In this document: piece by piece, positions 1-5,250 of the stretch
Position numbering within the stretch: position 1 is the first letter of the stretch
Layout of the letters: the number at the start of each line of letters is the position of its first letter
From: JAUUZT01 sp964654015
GTDB lineage: Bacteria > Chloroflexota > Dehalococcoidia > GIF9 > AB-539-J10
Reading direction: 5' to 3'
Assembly: GCA_964654015.1 (NCBI GenBank)
Contig: CAZZHQ010000140.1
Location: 1 to 6,195, forward strand
Length of the DNA stretch: 6,195 bases
Translations under genes and position numbers: made by a program
Notes under the pieces: generated by a model
The model's input: the letters and a program-made list of their open reading frames with translations, nothing else
What the model was told of the DNA's origin: nothing
Databases searched by the model: none

Positions 1-55
1 TTTACGGAGCAGAACCCACTCTTAACAACCTGTCCAGTTTTCGGGGACCACCTCA
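1..55. mobile_element. Right end of an IS3-type insertion sequence (partial)
   Basis: Positions 31-55 start TGTCCAGTTTT and end CACCTCA. They match the reverse complement of the right-hand IS end at 6112-6136 at 19 of 25 positions, including the first 11. Ends of the form TG-n-AGTG...AAAACTGGACA, reading inward, are common in the IS3 family. Reading inward here runs leftward, so the element lies outside the window. Positions 1-30 would be the last bases of its transposase gene or its 3' untranslated part. One frame stops at 23-25, but no transposase motif is visible in so short a piece. Family assignment rests on the end sequence alone. Confidence 0.55.
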
Positions 56-150
56 AATGAAGAAAAAATTCACATTCACTTAGTCTAACATTACTGCTGA
101 ACTGCCCCTTCACTGTTATTTTACCATCCCGAAAATTTCATATCATGGAT

Positions 151-175
151 AGCTCAGTTTTCGGGGAGTACATCA
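151..175. mobile_element. Second, diverged IS3-type right end (relic)
   Basis: This stretch shares an uninterrupted 13-base core (CAGTTTTCGGGGA) with the IS end at 31-55, in the same orientation, and 19 of 25 aligned positions in all, ending in the same TCA. The 95 bases between the two ends (56-150) encode nothing I can recognise. The simplest reading is that the IS ending at 55 landed inside the last part of an older related IS that ended at about 175. The relic directly abuts the copied gene fragment at 178-213. Confidence 0.45.
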
Positions 176-177
176 CA

Positions 178-213
178 CCCATAAGGCGAGCTATTGTGTA
201 TAACATACTTCTA
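178..213. repeat. 36 bp exact direct repeat, copy 1 (gene fragment)
   Basis: These bases are identical to 2259-2294. There they are codons 4-15 of the 47-residue basic protein, read on the minus strand. Similarity continues weakly for six more bases (ACATCA) after a two-base insertion, then stops at the IS-like core. The copy keeps an internal ATG, which gives a 22-codon minus-strand frame running into the IS end, but it has no ribosome binding site. It lies 11 bases past the stop codon of the MuF gene. I read it as a broken fragment of a second copy of the small gene. Confidence 0.93.
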
Positions 214-223
214 CTGCTTTCAC

Positions 224-946
224 TTAATCTTTTCGGTTGAGCAGTGCCGGGGCTAATGCACATCTGCAATTTTGGCATCCTGGCGGGTACATGTGCCCAC
301 TAGGAAATGCTTTATCAATTGGTATCACTCCCGCAGCCCCATTGCCCGTGCATATCTCACAAACTCGGTCATCTCCGGCAGTAACCCACTCTTTACCTTC
401 AATTCCCATTTCTCTCATGTTATCAAGCGAGGCTTGCGATAGAGCATATGCGGTTTCATTTTGTGCAATTAACCGTGCCCGCTCGGTTGTCATGTCGGGG
501 AACTCTTTCCTTATATCACTTACCAGACCACCTATCCCTCTTTTATTCTTAATTCCGTCACTCACAATCCGGACAAGTCTACCCGCAGAGTCGGGCGTTA
601 GTTCATACTTGATTACCATTTGAGCGCCTCGTTCTTGGGCATACTTGATAGCTTTGGCCATAGAAGGGCCTTCGTAAGTCCCAGCCGAGCTTTGATTAAT
701 CAATATTCCATTCTCCCTCTCCCACTGCTCCTCAATCCTAGCTGCATCCTGCTCGGTTACAACAACCTTCTTGTTGTCGGCTGGCCTGGTGCGAACATAC
801 ATGTAATTATTGCAAAATGGGCATTTAGTTTTTCGGCCTGGCATCTTATCGAGTGACTTGGCACAGTAGGGACAAACGGGTTCAGTATTGCCTAATGCTT
901 CATACTTGGTTTTGTTTATTCTTAAGAATTTATCCAGTATTCCCAT
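224..946 (-). CDS. Orphan MuF-type phage minor head protein with N-terminal zinc ribbon
   Basis: This 240-residue protein has two parts. Residues 25-45 form a zinc ribbon (C25-x2-C28 and C42-x2-C45, with CPYC and CPFC knuckles). Residues 115-232 fit the Phage_Mu_F / SPP1 gp7 head-morphogenesis domain. Signs are an RARLIAQNETAYA helix (157-168), W187 followed by TAGDDRVCEIC (189-199), and a C-terminal PPGCQNCRC (221-229) with H218. In phages such proteins enter the procapsid and act in head assembly or DNA delivery. Related MuF domains also head some polymorphic toxins, but no toxin domain follows here. No portal, terminase or capsid gene is nearby, so a role in virion assembly is doubtful. 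The start is supported by AAGGAG seven bases upstream. The gene is intact, with an IS relic and a gene fragment just beyond its stop. Domain assignment is from motif recognition; function is unknown. Confidence 0.82.
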   Translation of the reverse strand: MGILDKFLRINKTKYEALGNTEPVCPYCAKSLDKMPGRKTKCPFCNNYMYVRTRPADNKKVVVTEQDAARIEEQWERENGILINQSSAGTYEGPSMAKAIKYAQERGAQMVIKYELTPDSAGRLVRIVSDGIKNKRGIGGLVSDIRKEFPDMTTERARLIAQNETAYALSQASLDNMREMGIEGKEWVTAGDDRVCEICTGNGAAGVIPIDKAFPSGHMYPPGCQNCRCALAPALLNRKD

Positions 947-984
947 GTCTCATCTCCTTCATATCCTCAGTCACTTTCTTTGGT

Positions 985-1068
985 TCATTCAGTTATTAAT
1001 ACCTCTATCTCACCCATTTTAAGCTTATGCTCTAGCATAGTTGTGAGGTCAGCATATTGCGGACTCAT
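985..1068 (-). other. Weak 27-codon ORF in the channel-MuF spacer
   Basis: After the TAA of the channel gene, the same minus-strand frame stays open for 42 codons, to a TGA at 985-987. It contains an ATG at 1066-1068 and reads protein-like (FVVFGYGIASSP, then a charged helix). No ribosome binding site precedes that ATG. It could be a C-terminal remnant of a lost gene or chance. The spacer also holds a short palindrome, TATGCT-ct-AGCATA (1026-1039), of unknown meaning. No promoter for the MuF gene stands out here. Confidence 0.15.
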
Positions 1069-1113
1069 TGGAGAGGAAGCTATTCCATAACCAAAAACCA
1101 CAAATCCATGATG

Positions 1114-1917
1114 TTATTCACTAGTACGCCGCAGTGATTGTATCATGTGTATAAGCAAAGATACCTCGTTGTCGGTCAGTTCATCTACACGGTCTATACT
1201 ATCTTTGATTTCTGAAACTATTGTCGCTTTTAAATTTCCTATTTCACTAGGTTGCTTTATTCTAGACTCTACAAGGGTAGCACTTACCTGAGATATAAAG
1301 GCAGCCATTACTCCTATTCCAACTATCATCAAGACCATACCCATAACCCTTCCGCCAATGCTATTTGGCACTATATCGCCATAGCCAACTGTGGTTACGG
1401 TTGAAATGCTCCACCAAACTGCATCCGAAAAATTGGTGATTTGGGCACTTGCTGTTCCACTTTCAAGGAGGAATACTACAAACGCACTTATAAAGACAAT
1501 ACTCATAGTAATCCCAAGCAGAGCGACAAGCCGTGTCCGCTGAATAAATCTTCCTGATGTTGTAAAGAACCTTCTCATTCTAGCCATGACAAGAAATAAT
1601 CTGACTATCCTAATCAAACGCAGAGAACGAAGCCCTGCTGATATTGCAGGTATTGTTCCTAAGGCGGATAAAGCCACTGCTGGAATTATGGCTAGAATTT
1701 CATAACCATGAAATTTCAGGAAATGGGATTTATTCTCTGTAGACTTTAGTCTGTAAATAAAATCTAAAGCAAATACCACACAAATAGCAAAATCTACAGC
1801 ATATATACTTACAAGCCATTCTGTTGACAGGTTGACTAATGATTCAATAATAAGTGAGATAATAGAGATAACTGCCAATAAGCCAATTAGGATTTCAATC
1901 TTAGGTTTTCGTGTCAT
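1114..1917 (-). CDS. Voltage-gated potassium channel, six-transmembrane (Kv-like)
   Basis: This 267-residue integral membrane protein should conduct potassium across the cytoplasmic membrane as a homotetramer. Six membrane segments are visible: S1 about 8-28, S2 36-54, S3 73-87, S4 95-117, S5 130-151 and S6 190-212. S4 carries arginines every third residue (R97, R100, R103, R106), the voltage-sensor signature, followed by R113, R115 and R116. The pore loop has the selectivity filter TVGYGD (176-181) after the WWSISTVT pore helix. The tail (about 222-262) is charged, probably a coiled coil that aids tetramer assembly. There is no RCK or cyclic-nucleotide-binding domain. The length is usual for small bacterial Kv channels. 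The start has AGGAGG five bases upstream. The gene stands alone with its own promoter. All key residues are present, so it should be functional. Confidence 0.93.
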   Translation of the reverse strand: MTRKPKIEILIGLLAVISIISLIIESLVNLSTEWLVSIYAVDFAICVVFALDFIYRLKSTENKSHFLKFHGYEILAIIPAVALSALGTIPAISAGLRSLRLIRIVRLFLVMARMRRFFTTSGRFIQRTRLVALLGITMSIVFISAFVVFLLESGTASAQITNFSDAVWWSISTVTTVGYGDIVPNSIGGRVMGMVLMIVGIGVMAAFISQVSATLVESRIKQPSEIGNLKATIVSEIKDSIDRVDELTDNEVSLLIHMIQSLRRTSE

Positions 1918-1945
1918 AGTAACCTCCTGAAATCAAATGTAATTC

Positions 1946-1975
1946 ATTATAATATCAGCTTTTAATTACGAACAA
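1946..1975 (-). promoter_or_regulatory. Predicted sigma70-type promoter of the potassium channel gene
   Basis: Read on the minus strand, TTGTTC (1970-1975) and a consensus TATAAT (1946-1951) are separated by 18 bases. Transcription would start near 1939, giving a leader of about 20 bases that contains the AGGAGG site and the ATG at 1917. The remaining bases up to the next gene (1976-2158) hold no ORF, hairpin or repeat that I can support. Confidence 0.6.
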
Positions 1976-2158
1976 CTCTGACTTTATTGAATAGTGCTCA
2001 GCATTTTGAGTCTTTTGAGGGGCCAGAACTTTGGAGGAAAATTAGGTAATAGTTCGTTGTGTCTATGCTATAGAGATGATAAAAGTTCGATGTTAGTTAC
2101 CAAGCTATGATGAAATGGATGGGTTAAGATGAACCTACATTGGCATATATTTATCCTT

Positions 2159-2302
2159 CTACTTAAACAGTTTCCCTAGTGTCCTGCCTGTTGCTTTACC
2201 AGCTGCACGCCTAGCTACCCGCTTGCCTACTTTGCCCTTTTTAACGGCGTTAACATCACCCATAAGGCGAGCTATTGTGTATAACATACTTCTAAATCCC
2301 AT
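2159..2302 (-). CDS. 47-residue highly basic small protein, unknown function
   Basis: The product starts MGFRSMLYTIARLMGDVNAV and continues as a Lys/Arg/Gly/Ala-rich tail (KKGKVGKRVARRAAGK, then ATGRTLGKLFK). I count about 14 Lys or Arg and one Asp. The first 20 residues could form an amphipathic or hydrophobic helix; the tail resembles a nucleic-acid- or membrane-binding peptide. I believe similar tiny proteins occur as unnamed ORFs in Firmicutes and other bacteria, but that is memory, not a search. The start is well supported: AGGAGG lies about eight bases upstream and a near-consensus promoter lies about 60 bases upstream. Codons 4-15 recur exactly at 178-213 beside an IS relic, so this gene or a sibling has been copied or recombined. 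No partner gene is evident. The gene is short enough to be missed by standard length cut-offs. Confidence 0.75.
   Translation of the reverse strand: MGFRSMLYTIARLMGDVNAVKKGKVGKRVARRAAGKATGRTLGKLFK
2259..2294. repeat. 36 bp exact direct repeat, copy 2 (inside the 47-residue gene)
   Basis: This copy is in its coding context: on the minus strand it encodes residues 4-15 (RSMLYTIARLMG) of the small basic protein. It is identical to 178-213, which has no intact gene around it, so this is the parent-like copy. The copies lie in the same orientation about 2.08 kb apart, with the MuF and channel genes between them. Confidence 0.93.
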
Positions 2303-2356
2303 GAGTTTGTCCCTCCTATTCTTTTAATTTAACTTTGCCCAACTTCTTACAATTCC

Positions 2357-2384
2357 ATTCTACCACTGAAATATGTAGTGTCAA
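2357..2384 (-). promoter_or_regulatory. Predicted strong sigma70 promoter of the 47-residue gene
   Basis: Read on the minus strand, a perfect TTGACA (2379-2384) is followed after 16 bases by TAGAAT (2357-2362). Transcription would begin near 2350, leaving a leader of about 48 bases before the ATG at 2302, with the AGGAGG site inside it. It is the best promoter match I found in the window. Upstream bases 2385-2510 hold nothing recognisable. Confidence 0.65.
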
Positions 2385-2510
2385 TAGGCTAAAGATAAAG
2401 AGCGTGACTTCTCTGTTTGTAACCTGAAAACAATCATTATGAATCTACTCACGAACAATTAATTCTGCATACGATAGCTACGAACTCAATGCATGTTTCT
2501 AATAGATTAA

Positions 2511-2753
2511 CTAGATTTTCCTCAACGCTTTCAATAAAGTAATAGCCGATATTTCAATTAACACAGTTATTCCCAAGATAGCTGCAGTCAAGTTGTCCAT
2601 TTTTAGCCAGACAAACTGTTTTAATAATATGAACAGTGCAATTAAAAAGGCAACCCACAATATATATCTCACTTCTGCAATATAACCCAAAGAGGATACT
2701 GTTGATAATAGATAATCACTTTCTAACAGTATAATGTATTCCATTATGGACAT
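2511..2753 (-). CDS. Possible small two-helix membrane protein (doubtful)
   Basis: The open frame gives about 80 residues from the ATG at 2753. It continues upstream to a TTG at 2780, and a second ATG lies at 2744. None of these starts has a ribosome binding site, so the start is unresolved. Two hydrophobic segments stand out (about 29-47 and 54-75, counted from 2753), ending in a basic tail (KALRKI). It lies divergent from the gene at 2813, and the longest version would run into that gene's promoter. It may be a real small membrane protein, a remnant, or chance in AT-rich DNA. I recognise no family. Confidence 0.33.
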   Translation of the reverse strand: MSIMEYIILLESDYLLSTVSSLGYIAEVRYILWVAFLIALFILLKQFVWLKMDNLTAAILGITVLIEISAITLLKALRKI

Positions 2754-2767
2754 AATGAGTATATAAT
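2739..2767 (+). promoter_or_regulatory. Possible promoter of the GIY-YIG-like gene
   Basis: A consensus TATAAT lies at 2762-2767, with a poor -35 match (TTCCAT, 2739-2744) 17 bases before it. Transcription would start near 2774, about 39 bases before the ATG at 2813. A second TATAAT at 2730-2735 has no -35 at usable spacing. Confidence 0.4.
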
Positions 2768-2812
2768 CGAAACAGAGCAAATCATAAAACTATTAGGCCT
2801 TGGAGGTACGTC

Positions 2813-3142
2813 ATGCCAATATGGAAAAAATGGTCAAAGTTTACGAAGGAGAATGTACTGAAACTACCTATAGAACGTGGAACATACGAATTAGCTGATA
2901 AAAATAAGGAAATAATAGACCGAGGTGGAAGTGACAGTGAAGTGTCTGGTGTTCGGGGGAGGCTTCTTTCACGTCTAAGACTTAATAATAATCCTGATGC
3001 CAGATATTTTAGAGTTGTAGATGCCCCCCTCGTACGTAGTGGCATTGGTATGGAAGCCACCCTCAATAAAAGACATGTGAAACGATATGGGGAAAAACCA
3101 AAGGATACTAAACGAGCACCTCATAAATATGATATATCTTAA
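2813..3142 (+). CDS. Small protein resembling a degenerate GIY-YIG nuclease fold
   Basis: This is a 109-residue soluble basic protein, with GGAGGT five bases before the ATG. Its layout follows the GIY-YIG fold: G23-T24-Y25 with ELAD, where the family has GxY; then IIDRGGS (34-40) where YIG would be; GVRGRLLSRL (46-55), matching the helix that carries the catalytic arginine (R50); ARYFRVV (63-69); E81 for the metal-binding glutamate; and RYGEKP (91-96), like the family's terminal YGxxP. The second tyrosine appears replaced by Asp or Arg, and the closing Asn after the proline is absent (KDTKRAP). It may be a structural or regulatory relative rather than an active nuclease. UvrC and homing endonucleases use this fold to cut DNA; no such role is shown here. 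It precedes 3235-3507 on the same strand by 92 bases. The coding call is firm; the fold is inference. Confidence 0.68.
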   Translation: MPIWKKWSKFTKENVLKLPIERGTYELADKNKEIIDRGGSDSEVSGVRGRLLSRLRLNNNPDARYFRVVDAPLVRSGIGMEATLNKRHVKRYGEKPKDTKRAPHKYDIS

Positions 3143-3160
3143 CTTATCCCTATATCATAT
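3127..3160. repeat. Perfect 10 bp inverted repeat across a stop codon
   Basis: ATATGATATA (3127-3136) and TATATCATAT (3151-3160) are exact reverse complements with a 14-base loop that contains the stop codon of the GIY-YIG-like gene (3140-3142). The stem has one G-C pair and no T-run follows, so it is not a convincing intrinsic terminator. It may affect mRNA ends between this gene and the next, or be chance in AT-rich sequence. Confidence 0.45.
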
Positions 3161-3234
3161 CTACCACCGAACTATCTCTTCTAGTGGTTTCCTTCACTAA
3201 ATGAACCAACTAAATCAGTTTGAAAGGAGAAATA

Positions 3235-3507
3235 ATGGACAATAGTGAATACTTAGATGATGAACCATATGAAACAGATGAAATATGGCCACAAAAAGAG
3301 GGAGGGCCTAAGGAGCCATGGAATCAACGGAGGATTCCTCGTTCTCAAAACAGAAGTAAAGGGGCTGAGATGCCTAGTCTTTCAGATGTTTTTGATTCGC
3401 CTAATCCAATTGAGCTCGCGGTTGAAATAGACAGACATACCCTTAAGGAGCCTTTTAAACATAGTCGAAACAAGGGGCGAGGGTTTGGAGGCTTGCCAAG
3501 ACTCTGA
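3235..3507 (+). CDS. Unrecognised 90-residue charged protein
   Basis: The start is the ATG at 3235, placed by AAAGGAG six to seven bases upstream; the frame is open a little further to a TTG at 3220 that lacks such a site. The first 17 residues are very acidic (MDNSEYLDDEPYETDEIW). The middle is polar and proline/arginine-rich (PKEPWNQRRIPRSQNRSKG). A short segment, PSLSDVFDSPNPIELAVEID, could be a helix, and the end is basic (KHSRNKGRGFGGLPRL). There are no cysteines, membrane segments or known motifs. Low complexity suggests a largely disordered protein that works by binding a partner. It follows the GIY-YIG-like gene after 92 bases with its own ribosome site, so co-transcription is possible. 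I do not recognise a family. Confidence 0.7.
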   Translation: MDNSEYLDDEPYETDEIWPQKEGGPKEPWNQRRIPRSQNRSKGAEMPSLSDVFDSPNPIELAVEIDRHTLKEPFKHSRNKGRGFGGLPRL

Positions 3508-3510
3508 AAT

Positions 3511-3543
3511 GCCTACCTAAATAACAATAATAATATGCTCCTG
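3511..3543. repeat. Diverged direct repeat, copy A
   Basis: The first 17 bases (GCCTACCTAAATAACAA) match 5197-5213 at 16 positions. After six unmatched bases (nine in copy B), TATGCTCCTG matches 5223-5232 at nine of ten. It begins four bases past the stop codon of the 90-residue gene. The two copies bracket the 57-residue ORF and the CAP gene. Confidence 0.55.
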
Positions 3544-3658
3544 TGGTTTCGTCGACCAAAATTATTTAACTGAAACCATTTAATTGAAATACTTTCGACA
3601 CACAAAACCTGAGAATGAAATAGGACAACTGTTCATTTGTAATCAGGGATAAGTAGTA

Positions 3659-3832
3659 ATGAAAAACAGTATTACCCTGGTGGTATGCATCTTGTCAGGT
3701 ATCATTAAAAATGGCACTTCTGTTGCTGATATCAACCTCTTAGATAATAGCCAAAGTATAAACCAATCTGAAGTTCCCGAATCTACTAGCGCTACAATCA
3801 CTATTACCATGCACACTATGCCTGATGAGTAA
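3659..3832 (+). CDS. Doubtful 57-residue ORF before the CAP gene
   Basis: The ATG is fixed by an in-frame stop just upstream, but the nearest purine-rich site (AGGGAT) is weak and about ten bases away. The product begins MKNSITLVVCILSGIIKNG, a short basic-hydrophobic start that could pass for a signal or lipoprotein leader (Cys10), followed by a Ser/Thr/Asn-rich stretch ending MHTMPDE. The opposite strand of the same stretch is also open, from a TTG, with a hydrophobic segment, and equally lacks a start site. It could be a tiny exported peptide or a chance ORF. There is no family match. Confidence 0.25.
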   Translation: MKNSITLVVCILSGIIKNGTSVADINLLDNSQSINQSEVPESTSATITITMHTMPDE

Positions 3833-3895
3833 AATAAATAACTCATATAAGGAACTAATCCATTATCCAATGGTGCATATTTATAGAGCAGAAAA

Positions 3896-5095
3896 ATGAA
3901 CGTACATGACCTTATAAACTACGAACGGAAGAAGAGAAATATATTTCATCACGTATATTGGAGCCGAGAAATGGCTAGATTAGCCCAGTCCCAAGCTAAT
4001 TATTGTGCCAAAGTTGGTCGTCCTGTTCACTCTGACAGATATGCTTATCAGGGAGGAGAGAATTTGGCTCAGGGTCCCAGTAATTTTACTCCAAGAGCCA
4101 TAGTTGACTGCTGGTTGAATAGCAAGGCTGGGCATAGAGAATATCTTCTTAGTCCTACAGTTAGAAAGGCTGGTATAGGCATAGCCAAGGCAAGGGGAAA
4201 AACATTCGTGGCTTGGGCTTTTAGTGATGTTCCACCATCTTATCCTGATTGCCCCAACTACAAACCTCCAAAACCCAAGGCACTTAATCTTAAAAAAGTA
4301 AGTGACTCCTTCATAACAACTTTTCTTAAGAATAGTAAAAGCAATCTAAACAAGATATTTTCTAACAGCAAACAACGTTACCTGAAAAAGCTTGTACTCA
4401 ATCTAACAGTTTTGGCAACTGAGATTGGTTTGATTTGGGTTGCCTATAATACTTTCACACATAGATATACGCCTTTAGTTGGGGCTTTATCAATAATGGG
4501 GATTATAGTGCTTTTGTGGTTTTTGATAAGCCTCAGCAAAAAGCGTGGATTTCGCTATAAACGCCCTGGAATGATTAAGACCACGATAGTCGTAATTTCT
4601 CTAATGGTTATCTTTGCTTTTGCAGGAGTACAACCACTAGCAGGATATAAAGACAATCTTATTACCAAACTAGATATTAGCGATTCTCTACTTAACAGTG
4701 ACTATGCGGAAATATACACAGGGCAGATTGCGGGGGTTGATGATTGGTCTGTATCATTGGATGGAGGAAAGTGGGAAAGCAATATAGCAACTGTTAAGGT
4801 ATCACTCTGTAATCGAGCAGAGGTTAGAAGATATTTTATGCTGAATTATAAATTAGTTGCTATAGATAGTACTGGCAAGGTAATAGAACCTTGGACATGC
4901 AAGCCTGGTAGTGATAAAGGAGAGTTTACCTCTGGGCTATTTGCCACATATGATAAAGAGTTCTATCCAAATGAATGTTGGGCTGGTGAACTTATGTTTA
5001 CGCTGAGTCCCTACTCAGGTGAAACCGGGTTATATATCACAAGATTTAACCATCAGCGTAAATACATGCTATTCACTTTTGGCTCTCCTCCATAG
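3896..5095 (+). CDS. CAP/SCP-domain protein with three membrane segments and a C-terminal domain
   Basis: This is a 399-residue protein. Residues 2-112 are a CAP (SCP/PR-1) domain with its hallmark pieces: HSD (45-47), GGENLAQG (53-60), W73-LNSKAGHREYLL with H80, and AGIGIA (92-97). A basic linker (120-165) leads to three hydrophobic segments, about 166-186, 191-212 and 227-248. A soluble end domain (250-399) is rich in beta-prone sequence and has C305, C335 and C361. Bacterial CAP proteins are usually secreted behind a signal peptide. Here the CAP domain starts at residue 2, and basic residues before segment 1 and between segments 2 and 3 predict CAP inside the cell and the C-terminal domain outside. 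An in-frame TAG lies 12 bases upstream of the ATG, so no longer start is hidden. There is no clear ribosome binding site. A small CCATT-atcc-AATGG hairpin (3860-3873) precedes the start. Biochemical role unknown. Confidence 0.88.
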   Translation: MNVHDLINYERKKRNIFHHVYWSREMARLAQSQANYCAKVGRPVHSDRYAYQGGENLAQGPSNFTPRAIVDCWLNSKAGHREYLLSPTVRKAGIGIAKARGKTFVAWAFSDVPPSYPDCPNYKPPKPKALNLKKVSDSFITTFLKNSKSNLNKIFSNSKQRYLKKLVLNLTVLATEIGLIWVAYNTFTHRYTPLVGALSIMGIIVLLWFLISLSKKRGFRYKRPGMIKTTIVVISLMVIFAFAGVQPLAGYKDNLITKLDISDSLLNSDYAEIYTGQIAGVDDWSVSLDGGKWESNIATVKVSLCNRAEVRRYFMLNYKLVAIDSTGKVIEPWTCKPGSDKGEFTSGLFATYDKEFYPNECWAGELMFTLSPYSGETGLYITRFNHQRKYMLFTFGSPP

Positions 5096-5196
5096 CCTAG
5101 AGTAAGGGTTTGAAGAGTACTGGTGAAACAACGACTGAGTAATCTATTCGATTAAATCAACCACGAGTTAACTTACCTTTTAAATAAAACACAGAC

Positions 5197-5232
5197 GCCT
5201 ATCTAAATAACAAGAAAGGGTGTATGCTTCTG
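5197..5232. repeat. Diverged direct repeat, copy B
   Basis: This is the partner of 3511-3543, about 1.69 kb away in the same orientation, and it starts 101 bases after the CAP stop. The rest of the spacer 5096-5250 holds no ORF, promoter or terminator that I can support. Confidence 0.55.
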
Positions 5233-5250
5233 CTTTGGGCAACCAATAAT

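Noticed and set aside
237..856. Plus-strand open frames opposite the MuF gene
   Set aside because: They lie wholly opposite a convincing minus-strand protein, have no ribosome sites and give no recognisable protein.
224..946. A prophage or satellite head module
   Set aside because: Only the MuF gene is phage-like; portal, capsid, terminase and integrase are all absent from the window.
178..2294. The 36 bp repeat as a CRISPR array or attachment sites
   Set aside because: There are only two copies, 2 kb apart, without spacers, integrase or tRNA, and one copy is plain coding sequence.
2782..3066. Minus-strand open frame opposite the GIY-YIG-like gene
   Set aside because: It overlaps a plus-strand gene with a strong ribosome site, and its composition is that of an antisense shadow.
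3643..3870. Minus-strand frame with a hydrophobic segment opposite the 57-residue ORF
   Set aside because: It depends on a TTG start with no ribosome site; no better supported than chance.
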